Positions 8,252 to 15,277 of a stretch of 64,000 bases of DNA are shown piece by piece; position 1 is the first letter of the stretch; each line of letters opens with the position of its first letter. Below the pieces are notes generated by a model. The model was not told the DNA's origin. It was given only the letters and a program-made list of their open reading frames with translations, and searched no databases. Made by a program: the position numbers and the translations under genes. The DNA comes from Hyphomicrobium_A sp963726795 (lineage in GTDB: Bacteria > Pseudomonadota > Alphaproteobacteria > Rhizobiales > Hyphomicrobiaceae): contig CAVSDD010000004.1 of assembly GCA_963726795.1 (NCBI GenBank), forward strand, positions 1,116,001 through 1,180,000. The letters are read 5' to 3'.

Positions 8252-8503
8252 ATGCCAGAAACCGAATTTTTTGCACGCATGCGGCCGGAGTTTGCACAGC
8301 ACTCAGGTTCCGCCCGCGAGAACGCAGCGCGCCAGGCCGAAGCCGCGCGATTACTCGCGAAGGTCGAATATGAGTTTCATCTGGTACGGCGCGAACTGGC
8401 GACCGTCATGCCGGGGATCGTCGTGACGGAGCAGGACGCGGCGGAAGCGACGTTTGCGGAGACAAGCGCGATTGCCGCGCAGCTGTCGGCGAAAGCAGCA
8501 TAA
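8252..8503 (+). CDS. small hypothetical protein
   Basis: An 83-residue soluble protein that I do not recognise. It is rich in Ala, Glu and Arg and is predicted to be mostly helical (ENAARQAEAARLLAKVEYEF). It has no cysteine, signal peptide or membrane segment. The ATG at 8252 has GAGGGGGAA upstream; an in-frame upstream start is possible but has no ribosome site. A terminator-like hairpin with a T-run lies at 8616-8649, in the right direction. The phased DnaA-box-like repeats lie upstream and may be in its promoter. Confidence 0.6.
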   Translation: MPETEFFARMRPEFAQHSGSARENAARQAEAARLLAKVEYEFHLVRRELATVMPGIVVTEQDAAEATFAETSAIAAQLSAKAA

Positions 8504-8615
8504 GTCCGAGGGCGGCTGCGCTCCATTTTCGCCACGAACGCTGGATACCTAGCCCGCCAGTCGCTCGCCGGCGTTTACTCTTGCCACCACGCTGGCGGCG
8601 CGATCTTCGATCCTT

Positions 8616-8649
8616 GGAGCACCGGTCCGCGCGGCCGGGCTCCTTTTTT
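8616..8649 (+). terminator. rho-independent terminator
   Basis: GGAGC-a-CCGG pairs with CCGGGCTCC (one bulged A) and is followed by six T. It probably ends the transcript of the small gene at 8252-8503. Confidence 0.6.
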
Positions 8650-8832
8650 CCACTTTTTTCCACAGCAAGTTTTGTGCTCGATGTGATTTGCTCTTTACGG
8701 GCGAATCAGTTCTCGGCACCATTCTCGAACCATCTCCGTTGTCCCCCAACGGAGGGAGCCTTTGATCCCTCAAGGCTCTGCATTCGAGAGCGCCGGTCAG
8801 GCCCCCCTATACTGATCCGGCGCTCTTTTTTT
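8650..8832 (+). ncRNA. candidate small RNA between two terminators
   Basis: About 180 bases lie between two same-strand terminators and contain no convincing coding frame. The sequence folds locally into CCGTTGTCCCCCAACGG, then GAGCCTT...AAGGCTC, then the terminator stem at 8788-8825. The loops expose C-rich runs (TCCCCC, CCCTC, CCCCCC) of the kind that pair with Shine-Dalgarno sequences in several alphaproteobacterial sRNAs. I cannot match it to a named family (6S, SRP and tmRNA hallmarks are not visible) and the promoter is not clear. Confidence 0.35.
8788..8832 (+). terminator. rho-independent terminator
   Basis: GAGCGCCGG-TCAG pairs with CTGA-T-CCGGCGCTC across an 11-base loop and is followed by seven T. 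It is oriented to end a plus-strand transcript starting in the preceding 140 bases. Confidence 0.8.
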
Positions 8833-8928
8833 GTGCGCGTGTGCGCGCAAGCTGTCGGATGCCGGATAGGAGCAGATCCAGGGCCGGGTCCCTATCACGA
8901 CAGTTAGGGAACCGACGAACCGACGCAG

Positions 8929-9168
8929 CTAGATTTCGCTGTCGAGCCGGCGCCTACATTCGTCGTAGCTTCTGGCGCCCGGCTTCGACGCCTCTTCTCG
9001 GCATTTCACGTCGTTGGCTTCCAGTCGCGACCTATATGTCGAGCCGGGATTCATAAGCTCGGTCGCAACGCCCTGGACCGAGCTGTCGAATATCATCGGA
9101 TAACCCGTGGCCGGCGCCGAGCAACCGCCAAGGGCGAGCGCGCCAGCGAGCAACAAGAGCACCTTCAT
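8929..9168 (-). CDS. small putative lipoprotein
   Basis: A 79-residue protein with a bacterial lipoprotein signal: MKVLLLLAGALALGGC, where the lipobox is L-G-G-C with the lipidated cysteine at residue 16. The mature part is short, polar and has a second cysteine pair region (VKCREEASKPGARSYDEC). It is presumably anchored in the periplasmic leaflet of a membrane; no function is known to me. I choose ATG at 9168 because it gives a perfect signal peptide; the longer frame would bury it. It shares a strand with the 79-codon membrane protein upstream, but a terminator-like hairpin separates them. Confidence 0.7.
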   Translation of the reverse strand: MKVLLLLAGALALGGCSAPATGYPMIFDSSVQGVATELMNPGSTYRSRLEANDVKCREEASKPGARSYDECRRRLDSEI

Positions 9169-9353
9169 CTGCGATCCATCGGAATGCGATTGGTCGCCGC
9201 AACTTAAAGTGAGTTCGACGCTCCGCCGAAGCGAGTGCTTGGCCATCCCGGAGGTTAGCTCTAGATTTTATTCAGTGACCGAGACTTCAGGCCTCAGCGG
9301 GCTGCTGCTGCTGCCGCAAAATGCAAGGCGCAACTCCAACCAACCCGTCACGC

Positions 9354-9390
9354 AAAAGATCGCGGCACCGCCGTGCCCGATGGTGCCGCG
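9354..9390 (-). terminator. terminator-like hairpin
   Basis: On the minus strand a perfect 9-bp stem (CGCGGCACC/GGTGCCGCG, 12-base loop) is followed shortly by TTTT. It lies just past the stop of the gene at 9403-9642. Confidence 0.6.
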
Positions 9391-9402
9391 AATGCTCACC
9401 CA

Positions 9403-9642
9403 CTAAGGCGTGGTAGTTGGACGAGTGGCGGGTTCAGACGGCGGAGCGAGTTCTGTCGTCGATGGTGCATTGACCGTCCGCGGTTCAGGCGCCGGTCCGA
9501 CGACGAACAGGTACAAAAGGGCGGCGGCGACCGCAACAACCGCCAGGGTGAGAAACCCGGCAAAAGCCCCTCCGCCTTGGCTCGACGCTTCTATGGCTTC
9601 TGGATCACGCGGGATGTCATGAGTTTTATCGTAAAAGGCCAT
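9403..9642 (-). CDS. small stress-associated membrane protein (hypothetical)
   Basis: A 79-residue protein with a polar N-terminus (MAFYDKTHDIPRDPEAIE), one membrane segment at about residues 27-49 (FLTLAVVAVAAALLYLFVV) and a Pro/Thr-rich tail facing the periplasm. I do not recognise a family. The ATG at 9642 has a near-ideal AAGGAGG ribosome site. A near-consensus EcfG promoter lies 28 bases upstream, divergent from a perfect EcfG promoter serving the next gene, so I infer general-stress control. A terminator-like hairpin follows. Longer upstream frames have no ribosome site. Confidence 0.7.
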   Translation of the reverse strand: MAFYDKTHDIPRDPEAIEASSQGGGAFAGFLTLAVVAVAAALLYLFVVGPAPEPRTVNAPSTTELAPPSEPATRPTTTP

Positions 9643-9669
9643 GTGCTTCCTCCTTTTCGTTGGAGGAAA

Positions 9670-9694
9670 AACTGTTCCGATTGTGACTGGTTCC
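9670..9694 (-). promoter_or_regulatory. near-consensus EcfG (general stress) promoter
   Basis: On the minus strand GGAAC is followed by 16 bases and AGTT (consensus GGAAC-N16/17-CGTT, one mismatch in the -10). It lies 28 bases upstream of the ATG at 9642. It is weaker evidence than the perfect match facing the other way. Confidence 0.5.
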
Positions 9695-9716
9695 CTTGGG
9701 CGAAGCGTCCGATGGA

Positions 9717-9741
9717 GGAACCGGTTTTGCGAGCCAACGTT
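9717..9741 (+). promoter_or_regulatory. EcfG (general stress) promoter, perfect consensus
   Basis: GGAAC (9717-9721), exactly 16 bases, then CGTT (9738-9741). This is the consensus recognised by the alphaproteobacterial general-stress sigma factor EcfG. The -10 lies 36 bases before the ATG at 9777. Confidence 0.75.
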
Positions 9742-9776
9742 TGCCTGGGTGCGAAACGCAACCAAGGAGACAAAAA

Positions 9777-10053
9777 ATGAAAAAGATCATGGGTATGGTC
9801 GCGCTGGGACTTCGGTCTTGCAGTCGTGGCACCGGCTTATGCGGCGGAACCGAACACCGATAAGGCACCGACGACTGCAGGGACGGAAACTTCCGACCGC
9901 ACACCCGGAAAGAAAACGACTACTCCTCCCGCCCAGGTCGACACGACGACAGACGGCAAGACATCTAATCGTGGAGGCGACTCTGGCGCTGGCTCAGGCA
10001 GCGGCGACGGAACGAGTTCGTCGGACAAGCCTGCCAGCCCGGGCAAATACTAA
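9777..10053 (+). pseudogene. small secreted Thr/Gly/Ser-rich protein, frameshifted in the signal peptide
   Basis: ATG at 9777, with AAGGAG seven bases upstream and a perfect EcfG promoter, opens MKKIMGMVALG. That frame soon stops. Skipping one base at about 9810 continues as FGLAVVAPAYAAEP, which completes a classical Sec signal peptide with cleavage after AYA. The frame then runs to a TAA at 10051-10053 through a low-complexity Thr/Lys/Gly/Ser-rich mature part. The intact product would have about 91 residues. So the gene carries a net +1 frameshift, real or from sequencing. I do not recognise the family; a stress-induced periplasmic role is inferred from the promoter only. Confidence 0.7.
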
Positions 10054-10081
10054 AAGCAGCTTGCCTGCACTCTGAACGTTT

Positions 10082-10114
10082 AGAAGCCCGTCGATAGACG
10101 GGCTTCTTGCTTTT
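10082..10114 (+). terminator. strong rho-independent terminator
   Basis: An 11-bp perfect stem (AGAAGCCCGTC/GACGGGCTTCT) with loop GATA is followed by TGCTTTT. It ends the transcript of the small secreted-protein gene 28 bases upstream. Confidence 0.85.
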
Positions 10115-10153
10115 GTGCGGATTGTAGCAAAAGCGCTGCTCTATTTGAACTGA

Positions 10154-10194
10154 TGGCGGGCGGCATTGGGATTGAACCTGTGACCGCACGCGTG
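10154..10194 (-). repeat. decayed copy of the 3' end of tRNA-Val
   Basis: These 41 bases match the CCA-to-anticodon-stem part of the tRNA-Val gene at 10712-10752 at 36 of 41 positions and in the same orientation. The T-stem is no longer pairable (two of five pairs lost) while TTCAATC is kept. No 5' half of a tRNA follows, so it is a fragment. It may be the far attachment site of an element that once integrated in the tRNA 3' end. Confidence 0.65.
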
Positions 10195-10711
10195 CCGCAA
10201 GTTTGCTGTCTGGGCCGCGTCAGAAATTTAATCCCCGCCCTCTCCACCTCCCTCATACTCTCCCGATCCCTGCCCACGAAGGGACGCGACAAGCTTGAGC
10301 GTCTGACGCGGGGTAGGGAACGGTCCCGGATGAGCCGTCACACGTTCCGTTGCGTGTGCCGGCGCAGGCAGCTTCGCCCTATTCCGGGTCGTGCGACCGA
10401 GGCTACGCGTGACGGCAACGAAGCGCGTGGACGCCCTTCCGCAACGGCCGCTGCGTGCAGTTACGCGGCAGCCGCCGGCGGCTCCGGGACGATGGCCTGC
10501 CAAGCAGGTTGGAGCCCAAGCTCGCTGCGGTCGTGTCCGCACCCTCGGCCATGAGAGAGCCGTGCGCGGGCGCCGAGCGGTGCCGCTAATAAGTCGCGAC
10601 AGGATCGCAGCGCTTGGCGCCCGCGCTCCCTTCGCTTGACGCAAACGCTCGGGGTTACACCCGCGAGGCCAACGGCGCGCGCCATTGGCGGCAGTCTTCT
10701 CGTGCTGGGAA
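10195..10711. other. 517-bp stretch between tRNA-Val and its 3' copy, no gene seen
   Basis: The frames here are Arg/Pro/Ala-rich, lack ribosome sites and resemble antisense noise, so I call no gene. No integrase, known RNA or clear promoter is visible. If the flanking repeats are attachment sites, this is the remains of a mostly deleted insertion. Confidence 0.4.
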
Positions 10712-10786
10712 TGGTGGGCGGTATAGGGATTGAACCTATGACCCCACGCGTGTGAAGCGTGTGCTCTACCGCTGAGCTAACCGCCC
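10712..10786 (-). tRNA. tRNA-Val(CAC)
   Basis: A complete cloverleaf on the minus strand: 7-bp acceptor stem starting GGGCGGT, D-stem GCTC/GAGC, anticodon stem CACGC/GCGTG with loop TTCACAC (anticodon CAC, reading GUG), T-stem ATAGG/CCTAT with loop TTCAATC, discriminator A and encoded CCA. The span of 75 bases includes the CCA. A degenerate copy of its 3' half lies 558 bases away. Confidence 0.95.
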
Positions 10787-10859
10787 GCCGTCGGCGCTTA
10801 TGGGAGGCCAAAAGCGCCGCTGTCAAGCCGCCGCCAACCCCAACTCTCGCCGCCGAGAC

Positions 10860-11861
10860 TTAAGGCAGCAGAGTGAAGCTGTCGGCAATCTTGTGAAATT
10901 CGGGCTCGATGCGGGCGGCGTCGGTGTCCGTCGCAATTCCTATCAGGCGAAAATAGCCGCCGTCCTTGCCGAGCAGCATGGCCTGGTAGAGGTGAACCGG
11001 GGTGTTGTCGTCCTCGTCGATCGCGTGCGCGGAAACTTCCACCCCATCCAGATCGCCGACCTTGATGTCGCGTGGCGCGCCGGGCTTCACGTTGCGGTAG
11101 CCGGGCAGGCTCGCCAGCAGCGCCACCGCCATCTTGTCGGGATCGGCGACGCGGCGCTTGTCGAGCGAGGGCGCAACCATGAACCCCGAGCGCGTCTCGC
11201 CGCGCTGCTCGGGCTCGAGGCGGCCGTCGAGCGTGTAGACCTTGCTGGTGCCGACGAGCGTGCCCGCCTCCTTGAACGGTCCGAGATAGGCGAGGGCGAA
11301 GAGATCGCGCACCGCCGGCTTCTCGGTCGTCTTGGCGCTGGCGAGGATGCTCTCGATCTCCTCTGGCGTGACGCTGCCGTCCTCGACCGCCTTCGCCGGC
11401 ACGTTGGCGGAAACGAGGATGGTCTGATCGGCGGTGCGAAACAGCACGAAAAACTTCTCGTAGCTGCCGGCCGGCGAGATCTGCTTGGCGCGCATGTAGA
11501 CGTGCGGATCGGAGCGGGGGAGCGATGCGGTGCGCGCTTCCGTGATGCCGCGCTTGGCAAGCTCCTGGGGCGTGAAGCCCTGCGCCATCTTGTCGTACTC
11601 GCCGGCGGGTGCCTCCAGGATGATGAACGAGATCCCGAGCGCGTCGTTCTGGAAGCCGGCGAACAGGGGCGAGGGGGTGTAGTCAGGCGGCAGATCGATC
11701 ACCACCCGGCTGTTGGGCGCCTGTTGTGGGCTGAAGGTCGCGGGGGCCGCCGCGCTCATGCCCAGCAACAGCGTCATCGCGGGCAGCGCCAGCAAAACAC
11801 CCAGTCGCGAACGCGTCTTTGGCGCGGACGCGGCGCTGGAGCTCTGGCGCGCGCACTGCAT
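10860..11861 (-). CDS. putative secreted protein of unknown function
   Basis: A 333-residue protein with an N-terminal export signal: a basic start (MQCARQSSSAASAPKTRSR), then a hydrophobic core GVLLALPAMTLLLGMSAA. The mature part begins around ATFSPQQAPNSRVVIDLPPDY and looks like a globular periplasmic domain with two similar alternating alpha/beta halves (compare ISFIILEAPAGEYDKM and YFRLIGIATDTD). I do not recognise a family. The frame is open 450 bases further upstream, but the ATG at 11861 has GGAGG nine bases before it and gives the signal peptide. It is divergent from the MMPL transporter gene, with a 255-base shared upstream region. Confidence 0.75.
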   Translation of the reverse strand: MQCARQSSSAASAPKTRSRLGVLLALPAMTLLLGMSAAAPATFSPQQAPNSRVVIDLPPDYTPSPLFAGFQNDALGISFIILEAPAGEYDKMAQGFTPQELAKRGITEARTASLPRSDPHVYMRAKQISPAGSYEKFFVLFRTADQTILVSANVPAKAVEDGSVTPEEIESILASAKTTEKPAVRDLFALAYLGPFKEAGTLVGTSKVYTLDGRLEPEQRGETRSGFMVAPSLDKRRVADPDKMAVALLASLPGYRNVKPGAPRDIKVGDLDGVEVSAHAIDEDDNTPVHLYQAMLLGKDGGYFRLIGIATDTDAARIEPEFHKIADSFTLLP

Positions 11862-12116
11862 TTGGGAAGGCCTCCGGGGTCGGGCTTTGAATGAGCAGGT
11901 TGGGTCTGTAACGGACGGCGCCAAGGGATCCGGCGGTTGCGGCCATAATCGGGCATTTGCGGACCCTGCGGCCACTTGCGCACGCTGTGCACCAAATGCC
12001 ACGGTGCCCGTCGCCGGGGGCCGATTCCGTATGGAACGGCACAGGTTAACGTGCGAGAAACGCGAGATCGGCCGGCCGCTGCAAAGCAGAGCCCAAAGCG
12101 CGCCGACGGGGGGACT

Positions 12117-14427
12117 ATGGGCAGCGCCGACGAGCCGGGCCGGACTTTTGTGTTTTCGTTTGGTCTCGAGAAGCTCGGCCTTCTCGCGCTGAAGGCACCC
12201 CGCTTCATTGCCGTGCTGCTGGCCATTGCAACGGTTGCGGCCGGCATCGGCGTCTCCAAGCTTCAGGTCGACGACTCCTTGTCGGAGCTGTTCCGCACCA
12301 ATACGGAAGAGTTTCACCGCTACGAGGAGATCGACCGGCGGTTTCCCTCAAGCGAGTACGACGTGCTGGTCGTGGTCGAGGGCCACGACCTGCTGCAGCG
12401 CGCGCAGCTCGGGGCCTTTGGGCAGCTGACGACCGACCTGCAACTCATCGACGGCGTGTCCGGCCTCGTTTCCATGCTGTCGGCGCGCGGCCCGCCTGAC
12501 GCGTCCGGCTATGCCGCGCCGATCGTGCCCGACGAATTGCCCGAAGGCGCCGCCTACGACGGCATCATTACGGCGCTCAGGAGCAACGACATCGTCAAGG
12601 GCAAGTTCCTGTCCGACGACGGCCAGCTCGCGATGATCATCATCGCGCTCGACCGCAAGACCGTGCAGGAGAAGACCGCGCGCGTCGTCATCGGCGAGAT
12701 CAACAGCACGGTCGACGAAACCCTCAAAGGCACCGGGCTGACGGCGAAGCTCACCGGCGCTCCCGTCATGCAGCTCGAGATCCGCAACGCGGTCGAGCGC
12801 GACCAGATTGTCTACAACGGTTTGGGTCTGCTGTTCGGCGCTTTGATTGCCGCGATCTTCTTCCGCCGTGTGTCGCTGATGCTGGTTGCGGCGCTGCCGC
12901 CCGTGCTGGCGGTTACGTGGTCGCTCGGGCTGTTGGGCTGGATGGGCTTCCGCCTCAACCTGTTCCTCAATGTCATGACGCCGCTCATCATGGTGATGGG
13001 CTTCTCCGACAGCATGCAGATGGTGTCGGCCATCCGCATCCGCCTGCGCGAGGGCGATGATCGCTGGCAGGCCGTGCGCTTTGCCGTAACCATCGTCGGT
13101 CCCGCCTGCGTGCTGGCGCACGGCACGGCGTTGCTGGCCTTCTGCGCGCTGCTGCTGTCTGAATCGGGCCTGATCCGCACCTTCGGCCTCGCCGGCTCGA
13201 TCTCGGTGTTCATCTCCTTCATCGCCGTCATTCTGGTGTTGCCGATCCTTGGCGTGATGCTGATCCGCAACGAGGCGCAGCTGGCCAAGGATCGAACGCC
13301 CGCCGACCGTCTGATGGATGGGCTCGGTACCATCGTCGGCGGCATCGTCGATCACGTGGTCAGGCGGCCCTATTTCTACTCGCTGCTGGGGCTCGCCCTG
13401 TTTGCAGCCTTCACCGCGGCCTTCATCGCGCTGCCGTCCCGCTATCGCCTCGCCGACCAGGTTCCCGACCGCGAGCAGGCGCTCGACGCGACGAGCCGCA
13501 TCGATCAGAAGCTCACTGGCGCCAACCCGGTGCACGTCATGATCGAGTGGAACGACGGCAGCTCGCTGTTCTCGCCGGTCCCGCTCGAAGTCATCGAAAA
13601 AGTGCACAACGCACTCGAAAAGGAAGCCGGCCTCGGCAACGTCTGGTCGGTTGAAAGCCTGCGGCGCTGGCTGCGGGCCGCGGGCGACGACAAGATCGAG
13701 ACGGTGCAGAAGTACGTCGGCATCCTGCCCGAGCATCTCGTGCGCCGCTTCATCGCCAAGGAAGGCAATGCGGTGCTCGTGACGGGGCGCCTGCCCGATA
13801 TCGATTCAAGTGAGATCCTGCCCGTGGTCGAGAAGATCGACCGCTCGCTCGATCCCGATACGCAAGGACTACCCGGCCTTTCGCATCTCGGTGACGGGCC
13901 TCCCAGCCATTGCGGCGCGAAACAGCAACCGCATGATCGATCAGCTCAAGGAAAGCATCCCCATTTGCGTGGCGTTCGCCGGCGTACTGCTCGGAATGGC
14001 CTTCCGCTCTCCATTCGTGGCGGTGGTCAGTCTGCTGCCCGGGCTCTTTCCGGTGGTGGCGTCCGGAACGCTGCTGTGGGCAAAAGGGGCGGGGCTCGAG
14101 TTTGCCTCGGTCGTGGCGCTGCTCGTCGTGTTCGGGCTCGGCATCGACGCCCTGATCCACTTCCTCAACCGCTTGCGATTGGAGGAGCGCGCCGGCGATC
14201 CGCCCGAGCAGGCGATCCGTCGCGCGCGCGTGCTCGTCGGGCCGGCCATCATCCTCACGACGATCGTGCTGGCCTTCGGTCTCGGCGTGACGGTGTTCTC
14301 CGACTTGCCGTCGCTGCGGACCTTCGGCCTCGTGTGCGGCTTTACGCTGCTCGCCTCGCTGATCGCCGATCTCGTCTTCCTGCCGGCGACGATCATGGTC
14401 GGGCGCAAGCTCTGGCCGCACCGCTAG
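12117..14427 (+). pseudogene. MMPL/RND-family membrane transporter, frameshifted
   Basis: The sequence encodes an RND-superfamily transporter of the MMPL/HpnN-like type. The first membrane segment is at about residues 28-45, followed by a periplasmic loop and a five-helix block (residues about 230-440), then a second periplasmic loop with LADQVPDREQALDAT. At about base 13863 the frame breaks: LDPDT is followed in the +1 frame by KDYPAFRISVTGLPAIAA and the complete second helix block (ESIPICVAFAGVLLGMAF to the stop at 14425-14427). Removing one base near 13863 gives a continuous protein of about 770 residues, near the family's usual size. Start: ATG at 12117 after a G-rich ribosome site. Substrates of this family are typically lipids or hopanoids. 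Confidence 0.82.
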
Positions 14428-14441
14428 GCGGCGGCCACCGC

Positions 14442-15110
14442 TCAGCGCGTCAGCGCGACGATCGCCGGCTCCAGCTCGCGATAGTGATCGATGACGGCGT
14501 CCGGGCTCATCTCGCTCACCGGTATATCGGTGTAGCCGAAGCTCACGCCGATCACCGGGACCTTGGCCGCCTTTGCCGTATCGATGTCGGTGCGGCTGTC
14601 GCCGATCATGATGGCACGCGCCGGGTCGCCTCCGGCCAGTTTGATCGTACCGAGCAGGTGGCCCGGATCGGGCTTGAAGGTCGGCAGCGTGTCGCGCCCG
14701 GCGATCGAGGCGAAGTATCGGGTCATGCCGAGCGCATCCAGCAGCGTCCGCGACATGTGCTCCATCTTGTTGGTGCAAACGGCAAGCTTCGCGCCCTGGC
14801 GTGACAGGCTCTCCAGGGCGTCGATTGTCCCCTCGAACGGCCGGCTCCCGACCGCGATGTTGCGACCGTAAAAGTCTAGGAACAGTTCGAGCAGGTGCGA
14901 TCGCTCCGGCATGGTGAGCTTTTCGGCCGCCGGGCCCATGGCGTGCTCGACCATGTAGTGGGCGCCATGCCCGATCCAGCGTCGCAGGCTCTTTTCCTCG
15001 ACCCCCGGCAAACCTATGTGCTGGAGCACGTGGTTGGTCGCCGCAACGAGGTCGGGTGCCGTGTCGACGAGCGTGCCGTCGAGGTCGAAGACGAGCGTGA
15101 TATCTTTCAT
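14442..15110 (-). CDS. gph: phosphoglycolate phosphatase, HAD-IA family
   Basis: A 222-residue HAD phosphatase. Motif I DLDGTLVDT is at residues 9-17 (nucleophile D9, acid D11), motif II is VCTNK near 112, motif III lysine is in FKPDPGHLL near 146, and motif IV is GDSRTDIDTAK near 170. The capping domain sits between motifs I and II, as in Gph, which removes 2-phosphoglycolate formed by RuBisCO or DNA repair. Start: ATG at 15110. It converges with the transporter gene, 14 bases apart. Other HAD-IA phosphatases share these motifs, so the substrate is likely rather than proven. Confidence 0.88.
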   Translation of the reverse strand: MKDITLVFDLDGTLVDTAPDLVAATNHVLQHIGLPGVEEKSLRRWIGHGAHYMVEHAMGPAAEKLTMPERSHLLELFLDFYGRNIAVGSRPFEGTIDALESLSRQGAKLAVCTNKMEHMSRTLLDALGMTRYFASIAGRDTLPTFKPDPGHLLGTIKLAGGDPARAIMIGDSRTDIDTAKAAKVPVIGVSFGYTDIPVSEMSPDAVIDHYRELEPAIVALTR

Positions 15111-15217
15111 GGTGCCTTTTACGGGATCTAGAGCGGCGGCACGCTATCTCCTTGCAGTGCCCCTGTCATGAGCCGATTGCCGGAGCGTGCCAGGGTCTAA
15201 TCTGGGCCTGATGTCGC

Positions 15218-15246
15218 TTGAAAGCGCTGCGCCTGCATCCTAGACA
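15218..15246 (+). promoter_or_regulatory. possible sigma-70 type promoter of the aldehyde dehydrogenase gene
   Basis: TTGAAA, 17 bases, TAGACA. The -35 matches well, the -10 poorly. It lies 31 bases before the ATG at 15278 in the only sizeable gap between the divergent gph and gabD genes. Confidence 0.3.
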
Positions 15247-15277
15247 GGGCCGAGCGCGACATTTATCGCGGTGTTGA

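Noticed and set aside
8163..8664. Chromosomal replication origin
   Set aside because: Only weak DnaA-like boxes, no AT-rich unwinding region and none of the genes usually beside alphaproteobacterial origins.
10228..10644. 138-codon Arg/Pro-rich frame between the tRNA-Val copies
   Set aside because: No ribosome site, no domain, composition like random GC-rich frames.
12348..13736. 462-codon minus-strand frame opposite the MMPL gene
   Set aside because: His/Arg/Asp-rich antisense shadow; the plus strand encodes clear membrane helices.
13863..13863. Programmed ribosomal frameshifting as explanation for the split genes
   Set aside because: Sites lack slippery heptamers or a common motif, and they occur in unrelated genes.
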